Origin: Phlyctochytrium arcticum | Lineage: Eukaryota; Chytridiomycota; Chytridiomycetes; Chytridiales; Chytridiaceae | Assembly: GCA_025602905.1 (NCBI GenBank) | Contig: JAHLKI010000044.1 | Span: 1-64,000 of the forward strand | Direction: 5' to 3' | Length of the DNA: 64,000 nt | Shown: piece by piece, positions 13,301 to 24,200 of the stretch | Layout: every line of letters begins with the position of its first letter | Position numbering within the stretch: position 1 is the first letter of the stretch | Position numbers and translations under genes: made by a program | The notes under the pieces: model-generated | Told to the model about the DNA's origin: nothing | Seen by the model: only the letters and a program-made list of their open reading frames with translations | Databases searched by the model: none

Positions 13301-14073
13301 TTTCCGTGAACGTTTTTTCGATTGTAACGCCGCCCAGCCAACAACATGTACACTAGTTTACTTTGTATGTACAATATATGTGGCGAGCTAGATTCAAACC
13401 TATTGCCCGCTAATGTGCGAATGTTGCATTTTAGGATCTTGTTGCGATTCTTGTTATTGTAATTGCAATGACTGTTATACTCATAGCGCAGTGCGTAGCG
13501 CTCTCGTACTGGCCAGAACACGTCGACCTCCCCGCCCACAAGGCGAACCGGGTGGTGATTTGCCCATCCTTCAAGGACCTCGTCCTCCATTTGGCATTAC
13601 CTTAGGGACTTAAGTTCCCACCCTGCCTCCCACCCGGCCGCGTCTTATAAGCCACTCGAAGTCATCTAACCCGCATTGAGCGAAAGTAGCTGCGCCCCCT
13701 GGCTTCTCTTTGTGCGCTGTTTCAACGAGCGTCTCTTCGCAGCAACGAGCCTTGAACGACTTTACTAGTGCTCTCTTGACAACAACGTTGCGTGGAAACG
13801 GGTGGGAACTCTGGGACTTGGGCATAGTCTTTTCCCTTTATTTTACTTTGGGTTCCCGTCTGGGGATCACTCCCTGAGGGGGTTGGGAAACTCCCGGGGG
13901 TATTGCTCGATTGCTCCGGGGTTATTTTGGCTTGAGGCATTGACATTGGCAAGATTGTTTATACCCGGTTGCGTTGCGGAAAACGTATCATGGAGGTGCG
14001 TCGTTGATGAGATGTAAAAGGACACAGCAGAGATTAATAGTACAAGTAGAACCCAGAAGAAGACCACCACCAA
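13301..14073. other. Upstream region of the RFX gene
   Basis: About 770 bp before the RFX start codon. I see scattered short ORFs on both strands with no coherent product, and no clear promoter element beyond an A-rich leader directly before the ATG. Confidence 0.45.
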
Positions 14074-16017
14074 ATGGCCGTGGATCTAGCCGCGACGCTG
14101 ACGGCCGCCCAGGCTTTAGCTGCTGCCTCTGATACACCCCTCGGCAGCCACTTTCATCATCACCATCACTCCTACACTTCCCAACATGACCTCGAGCAGC
14201 AACAGCACTATGAAGACACGGGGGAATTATCAGGCGACGATGTGCATCAAGGCAACCCGACCAATGCCCGTGAAACCCAAGTCCCCACAGAAGCAGATAT
14301 GCGGAGACTCATGCTCGAATCCAAAGACTCGTTGGAACAACTCGCCCAAAAGGCTGCTCAGCAGGGTCCCCAGGCCGATAAAGCCCGCTCGATCCTCGTC
14401 ACCCACTGGCTCATGGAAAACTATGAACAGTGTGAAGGCATTTCCATCCCGCGGCAAAACCTGTACGACCATTATTGCTCGTATTGTTTGGAACACCGGA
14501 TAGATCCCGTCAATTCTGCGTCGTTTGGGAAATTGATTCGCACCGTGTTTCCGGATATCAAGACGAGACGGTTGGGGACCCGGGGGAAATCAAAGTATCA
14601 TTATTGTGGGATCCGGATTCGGAGTTCGGCGGCTCCGATGCTTCATCGGCAGGTTCAGGCGGCGGATGCGACGGCGGCCATGGTTGCGGCAGCCCAAGCT
14701 CGGAGTCAAGCTCAAGTGTTGTCTCAGCCTTCGGGAAGTACATCCGCAGCAGCAGCGGGAATGGCGGGTGCAGTAGGAGTGAATGGATCCCAGTCGTCGA
14801 CTGCCGCAGCTGCTGCTGCCGCCGCCGTCGCTGCTGCAGGCCAGGCCGGTATCATGATTGACCCCAGCATGCTCCGACTCCACCAACAGCAGTTGGACAA
14901 GGCCCTCTTAGCCAAAATGCCCGAGCTCCCCGAAATCGTACAAGCCCAGATCCCGCCTGGCATGTCGTACCCCGCCGCCCGTGCCTTGTTAGAAGCCTAC
15001 AACAAACACTGCCAAACCATCCTCCAAAGCGTCCAATACATGAAATTCAACGAAGTCGAAGGCATCATCAAATCCTACTGGCTCAGTTTATCCCCCTCTG
15101 ACCGCGAACTCATCAACTCCCCCGAAATCGTCGAATACGTCTGGCGCTACGACTCGTTATTGTACGATACCATCATGAACCTCCTCCTCCCCAACGTCCT
15201 CCAAATGATGCCGATCCAAATCATCCAAGCCGTCCGCCAATTCGCGCGTCAACTCGAAGGCTGGATGCTCAAATCCCTCGCTCCGTACTCTCAACTCCTT
15301 GTCTCGAGAAAAATCGAAGTCGCCAAAGTCTTTATTCAGCAACTCCGCAGACATACCAGTCTGAACCACCTCGCCCAGGCCGCAGCTGCTGTCCTCGATA
15401 ACCAGGAACAAGTCAACCAAATGCTGACCGACTGGAACCGCATTGATTTTGAGACGATACGGGATCAGGCATCCTGGGTCTGCGAATGCCGGAAATCCGA
15501 TATTATGCAAATCATGGAAATTGATTTCCGACAACTACTGCAAACGGGCGGAAAACTGGATCATTGGACGACATGGCTCGAAACGGTTGTCAACCGGTTC
15601 CTAGATGAAAGCCTGGACCCGCAACGATACGTTTACGTCGCGCGTCAGTTTTTGTTAAAATGGGCGTTTTATTCTTCGTTGGCTATGAGGGATTTGACTC
15701 TTAGGAGCGCCACGAGTTTTGGGTCGTTTCATTTGTTGAGGTTACTGTTTGACGAGTATATTTTTTACCTCGTTGAACAGCGGATTGCCAATATCAAGGC
15801 CTTTGAACAACAAACCCAACAACAGGCTCAAGCTCAAGCCCAACAACAACAACAACAGGTTGACGCATTACATGCTCAAACTCCACCGTCACCGTCTGCT
15901 TTGGAGAATCCTCAGGCAGAGGCTAATACGGAGGTGGAAGCGGCTGCGGCGGCGGCGGCTGTGGCTGCTGCGACGGCTGCTCAGCATCAACAACATCAAC
16001 AGGAGGAGTGGCAGTAG
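14074..16017 (+). CDS. RFX-family winged-helix transcription factor
   Basis: Single-exon, 647-aa DNA-binding regulator. The RFX DNA-binding domain lies at about residues 104-183, with WLMENYEQCEGISIPRQNLY, SFGKLIRTVFPDIKTRRLGT and RGKSKYHYCGI all intact. These include the helix and wing residues that contact X-box DNA. The conserved extended B, C and dimerisation regions follow (about 285-600), e.g. YWLSLSP, VCECRKSDIMQIME and FGSFHLLRLLFDEYIFYLVEQR. Low-complexity segments flank these: a His run near 28-32, Ala runs near 245-270, and a Gln/Ala-rich tail. RFX factors regulate ciliary genes in animals and in flagellated fungi, and cell-cycle or DNA-damage genes in yeasts. The full dimerisation region makes it closer to animal-like RFX than to the yeast Crt1 type. 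No intron is needed. Confidence 0.95.
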   Translation: MAVDLAATLTAAQALAAASDTPLGSHFHHHHHSYTSQHDLEQQQHYEDTGELSGDDVHQGNPTNARETQVPTEADMRRLMLESKDSLEQLAQKAAQQGPQADKARSILVTHWLMENYEQCEGISIPRQNLYDHYCSYCLEHRIDPVNSASFGKLIRTVFPDIKTRRLGTRGKSKYHYCGIRIRSSAAPMLHRQVQAADATAAMVAAAQARSQAQVLSQPSGSTSAAAAGMAGAVGVNGSQSSTAAAAAAAAVAAAGQAGIMIDPSMLRLHQQQLDKALLAKMPELPEIVQAQIPPGMSYPAARALLEAYNKHCQTILQSVQYMKFNEVEGIIKSYWLSLSPSDRELINSPEIVEYVWRYDSLLYDTIMNLLLPNVLQMMPIQIIQAVRQFARQLEGWMLKSLAPYSQLLVSRKIEVAKVFIQQLRRHTSLNHLAQAAAAVLDNQEQVNQMLTDWNRIDFETIRDQASWVCECRKSDIMQIMEIDFRQLLQTGGKLDHWTTWLETVVNRFLDESLDPQRYVYVARQFLLKWAFYSSLAMRDLTLRSATSFGSFHLLRLLFDEYIFYLVEQRIANIKAFEQQTQQQAQAQAQQQQQQVDALHAQTPPSPSALENPQAEANTEVEAAAAAAAVAAATAAQHQQHQQEEWQ

Positions 16018-16386
16018 AAAACTCTTTCTCCCTCTTTCTTTACTTTACACCCACCGTATATATATATATCACGTTCTCTCACCCTCACACTTTTCCCTTC
16101 AGTCTTTCTCCCCCCCAAGTCTCTATACTTGTACTGTACTTTCTTTTCTTTCTTTTTTATATATATTGGTTTCTTTTGTGCGGATCTGTTTTGGTATATG
16201 AGACCGGGTTATGATTGGATAGAGCATCAACAATCTGATGACATGTACTGTTTGCGAAATGCGTGTGTAGAATATCAATCAATATATGAGATTGACCACA
16301 AACACCCATTCTGTATTCTAACAAGCACTACTTTTTCCGTCCATCATAATTCCACCAAATCAATCCTCCCTAAGAAAACAAGTCAA

Positions 16387-16701
16387 TCAACAACTCTTTC
16401 TCCCCATAAACTCTTCAATGAAACTTACCACCAGCGCCATCGCACCCCCAATAATCCCATACGAAACTCCAAAAGCCCGAGCGCTCTCGGTCCGAATATC
16501 CTTTCTGATCGTCTCCCGTTCGGATTCCGAGAGTTTGAGCATGGGGTCTTGGTCTTTATCGTAGATTCCCGAGGATGTGGGGAGCGGGTCAGAGGAGGAG
16601 GGTTTTTGTTGGGTGGTGTAGCGGCGAGCTGGCGTGGGGGTTTGGGAGAGTGTGCGCAGGGAGGGACGGAGGAGACGGGTTGTGGTTGTTGTTAGGGACA
16701 T
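16387..16701 (-). CDS. Small predicted mitochondrial membrane protein
   Basis: 104-aa ORF. I chose the internal ATG at 16701 because it is followed by a typical mitochondrial presequence rich in Ser, Thr, Arg and Leu and lacking acids (MSLTTTTTRLLRPSLRTLSQ). A polar middle with an acidic/basic helix follows, then one hydrophobic segment near the C-terminus (GVSYGIIGGAMALVVSFIEE). This is a single-pass inner-membrane topology. The frame is open upstream to 16824, but that part reads as untranslated leader. I do not recognise the family. It converges with the RFX gene. Confidence 0.6.
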   Translation of the reverse strand: MSLTTTTTRLLRPSLRTLSQTPTPARRYTTQQKPSSSDPLPTSSGIYDKDQDPMLKLSESERETIRKDIRTESARAFGVSYGIIGGAMALVVSFIEEFMGRKSC

Positions 16702-16944
16702 TGGTTTGTTTGCTTTTGTATATGGGGATTGTGTGGAGATGTGTGAGATGAGATGGGGTAGGATCTTGAAAGTGGTGAAGTGGTATAAAGTGTGGTTCAT
16801 GGCTTTGCCACCAACGGTCATCACCTCATCGCGTCGTGCCCAAAGTCTTTTGCCTCACAATCTTGTGGCAAGATCTACACTGCAGATGACTTGATGGATT
16901 TCTGATTTCTGATTGCTGATGATATTCCAATCAATGCTTCCGAT

Positions 16945-17262
16945 TTGGAAAACGAAGAACAATTTACCCAGTCAACCGGGAAAACCATGCTCATCCAGAG
17001 TTCGTTCCAAGATGTCAAGATTTCGGCTGCGTTCCAAGCTTTTCTATGGGCAAACTCTCTCGCCGTTGCCCTAAAGTGGTCTCACCGGAATCGACCGAGA
17101 AGGTTTGGACAGAATGCCATCTTGGTTTTCCACATCACGTCGCAGGATGTGGAATGGGTAGGATGCACATGGAAGATTTTAGACGACATCACCGAGTGGA
17201 GGGGGGTTGTATTTTCCTCACGGCATGAAGTATTCGACAATTTTGACTTTTTTGAAGGATGA
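16945..17262 (+). pseudogene. Degenerate DUF3990-like (ADP-ribosyltransferase-like) fragment
   Basis: The plus-strand frame reads as protein: AILVFHITSQDVEWVG, then a DDITEWRGVVFSSR stretch and FDNFDFFEG before a TGA. The order (hydrophobic beta strand, D..EWR.VV..SR, then a YDFIEG-like motif) resembles fungal DUF3990 domains as I remember them. A related tail recurs at 19.7 kb (DDFDFVEG) with the TGA replaced by a Trp codon. No complete gene can be assembled. The assignment is tentative. Confidence 0.35.
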
Positions 17263-18390
17263 ATCCTGGTGAAACATCCACCAGGACTCCCCCGATGAAG
17301 ATGACACATATTTGTACGATTCCAACCCCTGATTTTGACGGCAACAATCAACTGCTCTCCACACCTGCGAGTTCTTGGGATTGACCGCCTGCCACGTTCA
17401 TCAGCGCCCAACTGCATCGACCCAGCCTCAAGTTTGTTGAAGAGCCGTCAGAGAGGCCTCGTCCCGAAACAAGCAGGTTGCGGTCAAGACGCCCAAAGCA
17501 GGGAAAGCGTTGTGACCTCATCTGCTCGCTCTACTCCATATATATATCGCGGAACAGGATGGCACCACTTTTTCAGCCGAATACACAGCAACGTGGTAAT
17601 CTTGTAAGCCCACTGTCACGGAAGCTATTCAAGAAACTCGCATGAACCTTGTTCGAAATCGTCCCACACGCAGCCGGGGGTCGAGGACATCTTCTCGGGG
17701 ATGGCAGCAACGAAAACAAAGTATCGCAAACCGCATGCATGCATGTGGACACCCTGAAAAAGGTTCACACAACTCAAACTTTATCACCGATCAATATGTT
17801 TCGCCCAGAACGGAGGGGAGTCATCCATCAACCATGAGATGATGAAGGACTTTGACGAGCTAGTTGGCTTTCACTCCATCGACGATCTGGAAGAGTTTGA
17901 AACGGGGCAGGAGCACTATGATGGGGAGGTTCTTCTCGGCCGGGAAGATGCTTTCATGGAGGACCACTTCGCGGGCAGTTTAGGATCATTACTATCGCGG
18001 GGGGACATCACGGCACAAATTTGTCGTCCATTCAGTGGTACCACGGTATTGGCTCACGCAATGTGTCATTTTTTCGTCCTTTTACACGTTTCGGTTCCCT
18101 TCCCTCCACAATCCATCTTTTGCGCAATCCAACAATGCCCCGACCGAATTATTGAAAGTCTGGCTGGACAAGTTACTGAACCCTACATCAGGAAAAGATT
18201 GATTCATGGGCTCCAGTCAAGGCAGTAGTCATAGACGAAGCGTCCATGGTGAGCCATTCCACATTCGGATGATTCGAAGAAAGCTTGCCGTAAGGCTGAA
18301 AGGAGAACGAAAAGCCGTTTGGCGGGGTTGCACAGCAAGTTTTGCGTAGATCATTTCCACTGATTGGCGTTTCATTGCAGTGTCTCTGTC
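17263..18390. other. Decayed region without an intact gene
   Basis: Several open stretches occur (for example an acidic one at 17839-18000), but none has a recognisable domain or good start context. It probably represents gene debris between the repeats described below. Confidence 0.35.
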
Positions 18391-18556
18391 CGTCGCCCGT
18401 GGTCAAGTGAATTCCCACGGCGGTGCGATCGAGACATGTACGGATTTGACGAGGGATGGGGGAATTCCATCCAATTACTCTTTAACCCCCGCTTCACTGG
18501 TCATTGGGGTAGACTCAGGACGTATCGAAATCTTCACACAGTCGTACATGGGAACG
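18391..18556 (+). repeat. Dispersed direct repeat, copy 1
   Basis: About 165 bp beginning CGTGGTCAAGTGAATTCCCA. It recurs at 19438-19574 with roughly 85-90 percent identity by eye and a few short deletions. The reverse frame in both copies contains RTAVGIHLTTG preceded by cysteines. This hints at a fragment of a coding gene on the minus strand rather than a structured repeat. Confidence 0.7.
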
Positions 18557-19437
18557 CCCGACGCGGCAGGGGATTCACGAATTCAACCACCCGAGAAACC
18601 AGCGGTTTCTGGTCGATATGGGAGCGACGGCAGAGTTCGAACTACCGAGAGCTGAAGACAATTCACGCCGAGCTTTGGGATGAAAACCGGTCCATCAAGG
18701 CCGACATGGAGCAGCGGATGGCCACGCTTGAAGAACGGGTCCAGCTGCGCTTGTTGGAGATGCTTTTGTCAGAGTTGAAAGAGCGGATGGCAAAAAGCAA
18801 CGGCAAAGATGGCAAGATGGCAACGAGGGCGAACGTAGAAATGGGAGCGGGGGCGAGCGCGAGCCTGGCTGGACCCCAGCGACATTTCGACGGACTCATC
18901 ACTACCAGCTCGACTTGCAAGCTTCAACGCTTTGAGTACTTTACAACAAATCTCACAATCAACATCCTTCACAACTTCTTACAACATCAACATGAAAATC
19001 ACCACCGAGGACGTTATTGCCAGGGGCGCGTGCCATCCATGGCGACACTTACGACTATGCGGAGGCGGTTTATACTGGGGCTTCACAATAAACTTTCCGT
19101 CGTTTGCAAGACCCATGGCGCCTTCTCGATTACACCAAACAGGCCACATCTCGCACCCGGTCAGGCTGTTCAGCATGCAAACTTGCCCGAACAAATTCAA
19201 CAACCACCCCGCTCCGCGTGCAAACCTACTACTAGACCTTTAGCAAAGAAGATGGGCGCTTTATGCATATGACTCAGGATATCCGGCTCACGGCCGAATT
19301 CATTTCAGGGAAAGGAAAACGTGCATGTCGACCGTCTGAGCAGGATTCACTGGGGACAGGAACTTCATACGCAACTACACCCGATAGTCTTTCTGAGCCA
19401 TCCAGGAGATACACGGTGTCCGCACAATAGACCTCGC

Positions 19438-19574
19438 CCGTGGTCAAGTGAATTCCCACGGCGGTGCGATGGAGACATGTACGGATTTGAGGAATTCCAT
19501 CCAATGACTCTTAACCCCCGCTTCACTGGTCATTCCAGGTCGTATCGACATCTTCACACAGCCCTACATGGGGA
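19438..19574 (+). repeat. Dispersed direct repeat, copy 2
   Basis: Second copy of the element at 18391-18556, shortened by small internal deletions. On the minus strand the frame reads VGIHLTTGEVYCADTVYLLDG, which has the spacing of an FAD-oxidoreductase strand-turn (G..L..G....AD.V....G). This is weak evidence for a relic of such an enzyme. Confidence 0.65.
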
Positions 19575-19694
19575 ACTCCCAGACTCGTTTCAGTGGTATA
19601 TGACCGTCGTTGCAAATACAACAAAGGCCAACAAAGAAACGAATGAGGCCTCGGACCGCGAGCCGATATCAGCCATATGACCGAACATCAAACT

Positions 19695-19800
19695 CGAGTA
19701 TCGACGATTTTGATTTTGTAGAAGGATGGAATATTGGTGAAACGGTCGACGCTAAAGATTGCCTCCTTGTGCTTCAAGTGTCACGTCCTCATCTGCTTTG
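19695..19800 (+). pseudogene. Second DUF3990-like tail fragment
   Basis: Reads SIDDFDFVEGWNIGET in frame. At the nucleotide level it parallels the 17,227-17,272 segment (TTTTGAYTTTKTWGAAGGATG). It supports an ancestral duplication of the 17-20 kb gene debris. Confidence 0.35.
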
Positions 19801-20179
19801 CCGTGATGTATATATATGGACGGACCCCGCTCTTTTGGCCGATTACCGCAACATAAACCTTCTAAGCGAATGTCTACCTCCTACAAAGCAATATACCCGA
19901 ATCTGACATTGCACCTAATTTTTCACTTTTCTTCGATTTATTTATAGTGGGTCGTGTAGATAAATGTTTGTGTGGTATACATTAAGAACACCATCCCTCG
20001 CATTCGTAATTTTTACTTGGATTAACTAAAGTTCTTTGGGGTATTCTGGCACATCTATTATATCTAATATATAAATATAAACGATCAAAGTCAGAAAAGC
20101 TCGAAAGTGGCACAGCTTTGCAAGGGAGAAGGCAAAGTCATACCAACTAATCAATAGGAAGGGGCACAGTTTTCGGGCC

Positions 20180-21235
20180 TGCAAGGGATCCTCAAATGCT
20201 TTGACAAGCATCGGAGATTCGCACGAGATTTGGAAGGACACTGTCATGGCTCAAGGTGGGCCAAGTGCGCAACCACCACATGTAAAAGACACATAAGGGG
20301 AGACTTGGGGTACCATAACCCTCTTCACTGAGAACGGCATGATTTCCGCTACAAATCCCAACGGCATGAATGCCATCATAGCGTTCGTGTTTCCGGACGT
20401 TAACACGATGTCTCCACAGTCATTTACCGGACGGGCTATTGTTGTACCCAGAAACGATATTGTTGATACGGTCAATGAAACTCTTCTTGACCGCCACCAT
20501 GGAGAAGATCATGTCTTCTTCAGCAAGGACAAACTTTCCGATGACCACCAATTTCCACCTCACAGACTTCGCCTGAAAGTCGGTGTGCCCATTGTCCTCC
20601 TAAGAAACCTCAACGCGGCCAAGGGACTCTGCATTGGCACGCGTCTCATGATTCGCCGACTCGGACAAAGAATGGAAGCCGAGATAATCACTGGGACAAA
20701 TATTGGGACAATTGTTTACATACCCCGCATTATCCGCATGGTTATTCGAACAGGTAATTGTTAGCAGTATTTCAGTATCAACGATCACGTATTCATATCG
20801 CATATTTTTCTCATTTGAGCAGCTCCAAATGGAGAGATCGTCCGATTCCAACAACGTCAATTTCCCGTTCGTGTTGCATATGCCATGACATTGCACCAGG
20901 TTCAAGGACAGACTATGGAGAGGATTGGGGTCTATTTACCAGATATGACTGCTCCCCATGGTCAGCTGTACGAAGCTGCCGCACGAGTCCCATCAAGCAG
21001 TGACATAAAATTTGTTATTGACAATTCAAGGTGTGTACATTTACATTGCTCCGTTCCGTAATACGCAGATCCTGATATTTGTCTCAGTCACCAAGAAGTT
21101 TGACCTTAAATTTTTTGTTCCAGCTCTATTTATTCGATTTGTGTGTCTTTTTCCTTAATTTAAGTTTACTTTTAACTTTTAATACACTATCTCTTCCTTC
21201 TTTGTGATACCCATTTTCTTTTTATTTGCTGGCAT
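20180..21235 (+). mobile_element. Internally deleted Helitron remnant
   Basis: The left part shares AGGGATCCTCAAATGCTTTGAC and a downstream GGTGGGCCAA with 21,276 onward, the start of the larger Helitron. The segment 20339-21030 encodes only the C-terminal helicase region in pieces: ATNPNGMNAIIAF, HRLRLKVGVPIVLLRNLNAA and a late motif with QGQTMERIGVYLP. Frame breaks and a residual intron-like gap separate them. The right end shares TTTGATACCCATTTTCTTTT-type sequence with the larger element near 26,866. It appears to be a non-autonomous or decayed copy lacking Rep and most of the helicase. Confidence 0.75.
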
Positions 21236-21269
21236 GCAAAAATCCACGCGACCATTAATCAAAGAGAGG

Positions 21270-24200
21270 GGGCTTAGGGATCCTCAAATGCTTTGACGAC
21301 CCTCGGACGGATAGCTGTCATTGCCCACGGTGGGCCAACTGGAAAAACAATGAAAAAAATGTAAAAGAAAATGGGGAGAATAAGGAGGGAAGATATAAAG
21401 CCAAAACCATCCCTGGCAAAGCAAATGCAGCAAATCCCCCTTTATTCAAAAAAAACCCGTTATTGCTGCATTAAGAAGTTCCCACGTTAAGTTCACCAAT
21501 GGCCGAAGCTGAAGAAGAAACCGCACAACAAAGAAGGAATCGACTCGCCCGAGAAAGATATGCCCGCAATAAACAGACCGAAGCTCTCGGCCCAGTTGCA
21601 CAATTAGCTGATTCGTTAAATGCTTTATCTCTTGAGGAGCGCCAAGGTTAGATCTACCAAACTACCCATTAAGGCATAGTATTAAAATTTCTGTTTACAG
21701 ATCCAGAGACTACAAAGCAGCGTCGAGCCCGACTGGCAAGGGAAAAATATGCCCGCGAAAAGGCTGTCCGGGAACAAGAACGAAATGAATTGGCCGACCT
21801 GAATTACCTCAACGAATTGCTGACAACCTTGACCATAAACGAGAGGGATCAAGCTACTCCTGGAAACCGAGGTAAACTGAGGCGTATTTTAGTATCAAAT
21901 GCGTACCTGGCTGAATTCCTGCAGCAGATGGCTCTCCCGCGATACATCCAGAAGCCAGACAAGCTGATAGCAATCTCTTTGACAACATAATTGACGGAGG
22001 CTCACAGGAAGACGATGCAGGTACTCAGCCGGATCAGGGAAATTTAGGTGAGCGTCAAGGTAAAGATAGACAGTTGACCTTCAACTTTATGTTTCTAAAA
22101 CATCATCTTAGGGGCTGATGTCTCCATTGCCACTGCTCGCCCTCAATTCAGAAACCTCATGGGATTCAAGGCACCCTCTACCATACAACGATGGGCGCCG
22201 AGTATCCGTGACCAGGAATGCGCCCGCTGTGGGGCAAAGATGTGGATAGAGGAACGGAAACCAGGATCGACCCTGAACAATCCAGTATTCATGCTCTGTT
22301 GCGGGAACGGCCAGGTGGCGCTACCGTTGTTGCGACCGGCCCCAGATCCACTGAGAATGTACTTGGAAGGGCAGCGTCCGGAGCACAAACTGTTTTGCGA
22401 GAAAATTAGGCACTACAATTCAGCGCTTGCCTTTGCATCTGTCGGAGTCAAATTGGACGAAAAAGTGACGGGAACTGCCGGGATGTGGGCCTACCGCATT
22501 CACGGATGTCTCACCCACAGAATGGGCGCCATTATTCCAGAAGTGCTTGGTACGCAGGATGGACAGCTCAGTCGGGCAAAGCCACAGTATGCCCAAGTAT
22601 ACATTTATGACTGCAATAACGAGTTATCCAATCGCATGTCCAACACCCAGAACGTGAAGGAAGATGTTATGCGGTCGCTTCAGGGAATGATCCATGAGCA
22701 TAACCCATATGCGCAGGCATTTGTGAACGCCCGCAACTTTATGCAAGAGAATGGGATCATATCAATGATCTTAAACTGCGCATTGTGTCCAAACGAAACA
22801 AGGATCCCAGACGGTACAACCAGCCGGTCGCCGATGAGGTAGCTGCTGTGATCGTAGGAGATGGTTCTGAACCCGTGGAGAAACGTGACGTTGTCCTTCA
22901 GACGAAGGCGGGTCCATTCATGCGGATTAGTGATTACCACCCAGCGTATATGCCTACCGGTACGTAAATCAAGATTTTGCTGCAACAAAAGCTAACTACC
23001 TGTCTGTCTGCGTAGCGTTCCCCTTGCTTTTTCCTTATGGTGAAGATGGGTGGCATCTGAACATCCCGCTCAGTGGTGCAACATTTCGTCCGGAAGCTCA
23101 GGACGCGCCCGAGGATGTGGCGGACAATGCAGGAGAGGATGCTGACGAAGACACTGTGGGCCGTAAGAAATCTACGCGAGTGACCGGGTTACAGTACTAC
23201 GCATTTCGGCTTCAGGAACGAGCCACGGAAGGAAAAACATTGCTGTCAGGAGGACGTTTGTTCCAGCAGTACTGTGTGGATGCATTTGCAGCCATCGAAC
23301 AGAATCGGTTAAATTTTATTTGCACCCACCAGGATGACTTGCGCTCGGAACTTTATTCTGGCATTCAAGACGCTGTTGACAGCGGTGATCACAATCCGAC
23401 ATTATTGGGAAAGCGGATCATCCTACCCTCGACTCATCAAGGGTCTCCTCGAAATATGCTACAGAACTACCAGGATGCCATGGCTATTGCACGCGAGTAC
23501 GGCAAGCCTACCTATTTCGTCACATTTACCTGCAACCCCAACTGGCCCGAGATCAAAAACAACCTACTGCCTCACCAACAAGCAAACGACCGGCCGGACT
23601 TAATTGTGCGCAGTTATAGAATGCGGATCAAAGCTTTGAAAGATGATCTTTTCAAAAAAGGTACGAAATTGAAATTCCCAAAGGCCGTACATGGTGCTGA
23701 ACAATGTTGCCGATTTCTTAGGAGTTCTCGGTGTTTGCACGGCGCATTCTTTCACGATCGAATTCCAGAAGCGAGGATTGCCGCACATTCATATATTGAT
23801 GTGGATTCAACAGCGTGATGTGCCCACCACAGCAGCGGAAATTGACAAGGTCATATGCGCTGAATTGCCAAACGTGGATTCTGATCCGGAACTCTATGCT
23901 ACCGTCTCTAAAACCATGGTTCATGGCCCGTGTGGCCCTACCAATACAAATGCACCCTGCTGTAGAGACAATGGGGGAAAATGTGCGAAAACTTTTCCCA
24001 AAAAGTTCACTGCAGCCACAGAAACACCAAACGATTCGTACCCTACTTATCGCAGACGTGACGACGGACGGACTGTAAAGGTGAAGGGGGTACATTTAGA
24101 CAACCGCTGGATTGTGCCATACAACCCTTACTTGACAAAAAAATATGATGGGCACATTAACGTGGAACTGTGTTCGACTGTCTCAGCTGTCAAGTATATT

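Noticed and set aside
13385..13420. TTCAAACC-like sequence suggesting a tRNA T-arm
   Set aside because: Neither strand gives a paired T-stem, anticodon arm or acceptor stem.
13117..13590. 157-codon minus-strand ORF
   Set aside because: It is antisense to the CRN-like fragment and has no recognisable features.
18364..19272. 302-codon plus-strand frame with a coiled-coil-like stretch
   Set aside because: Composition changes abruptly along the frame, it spans a dispersed repeat, and no domain or start context supports a gene.
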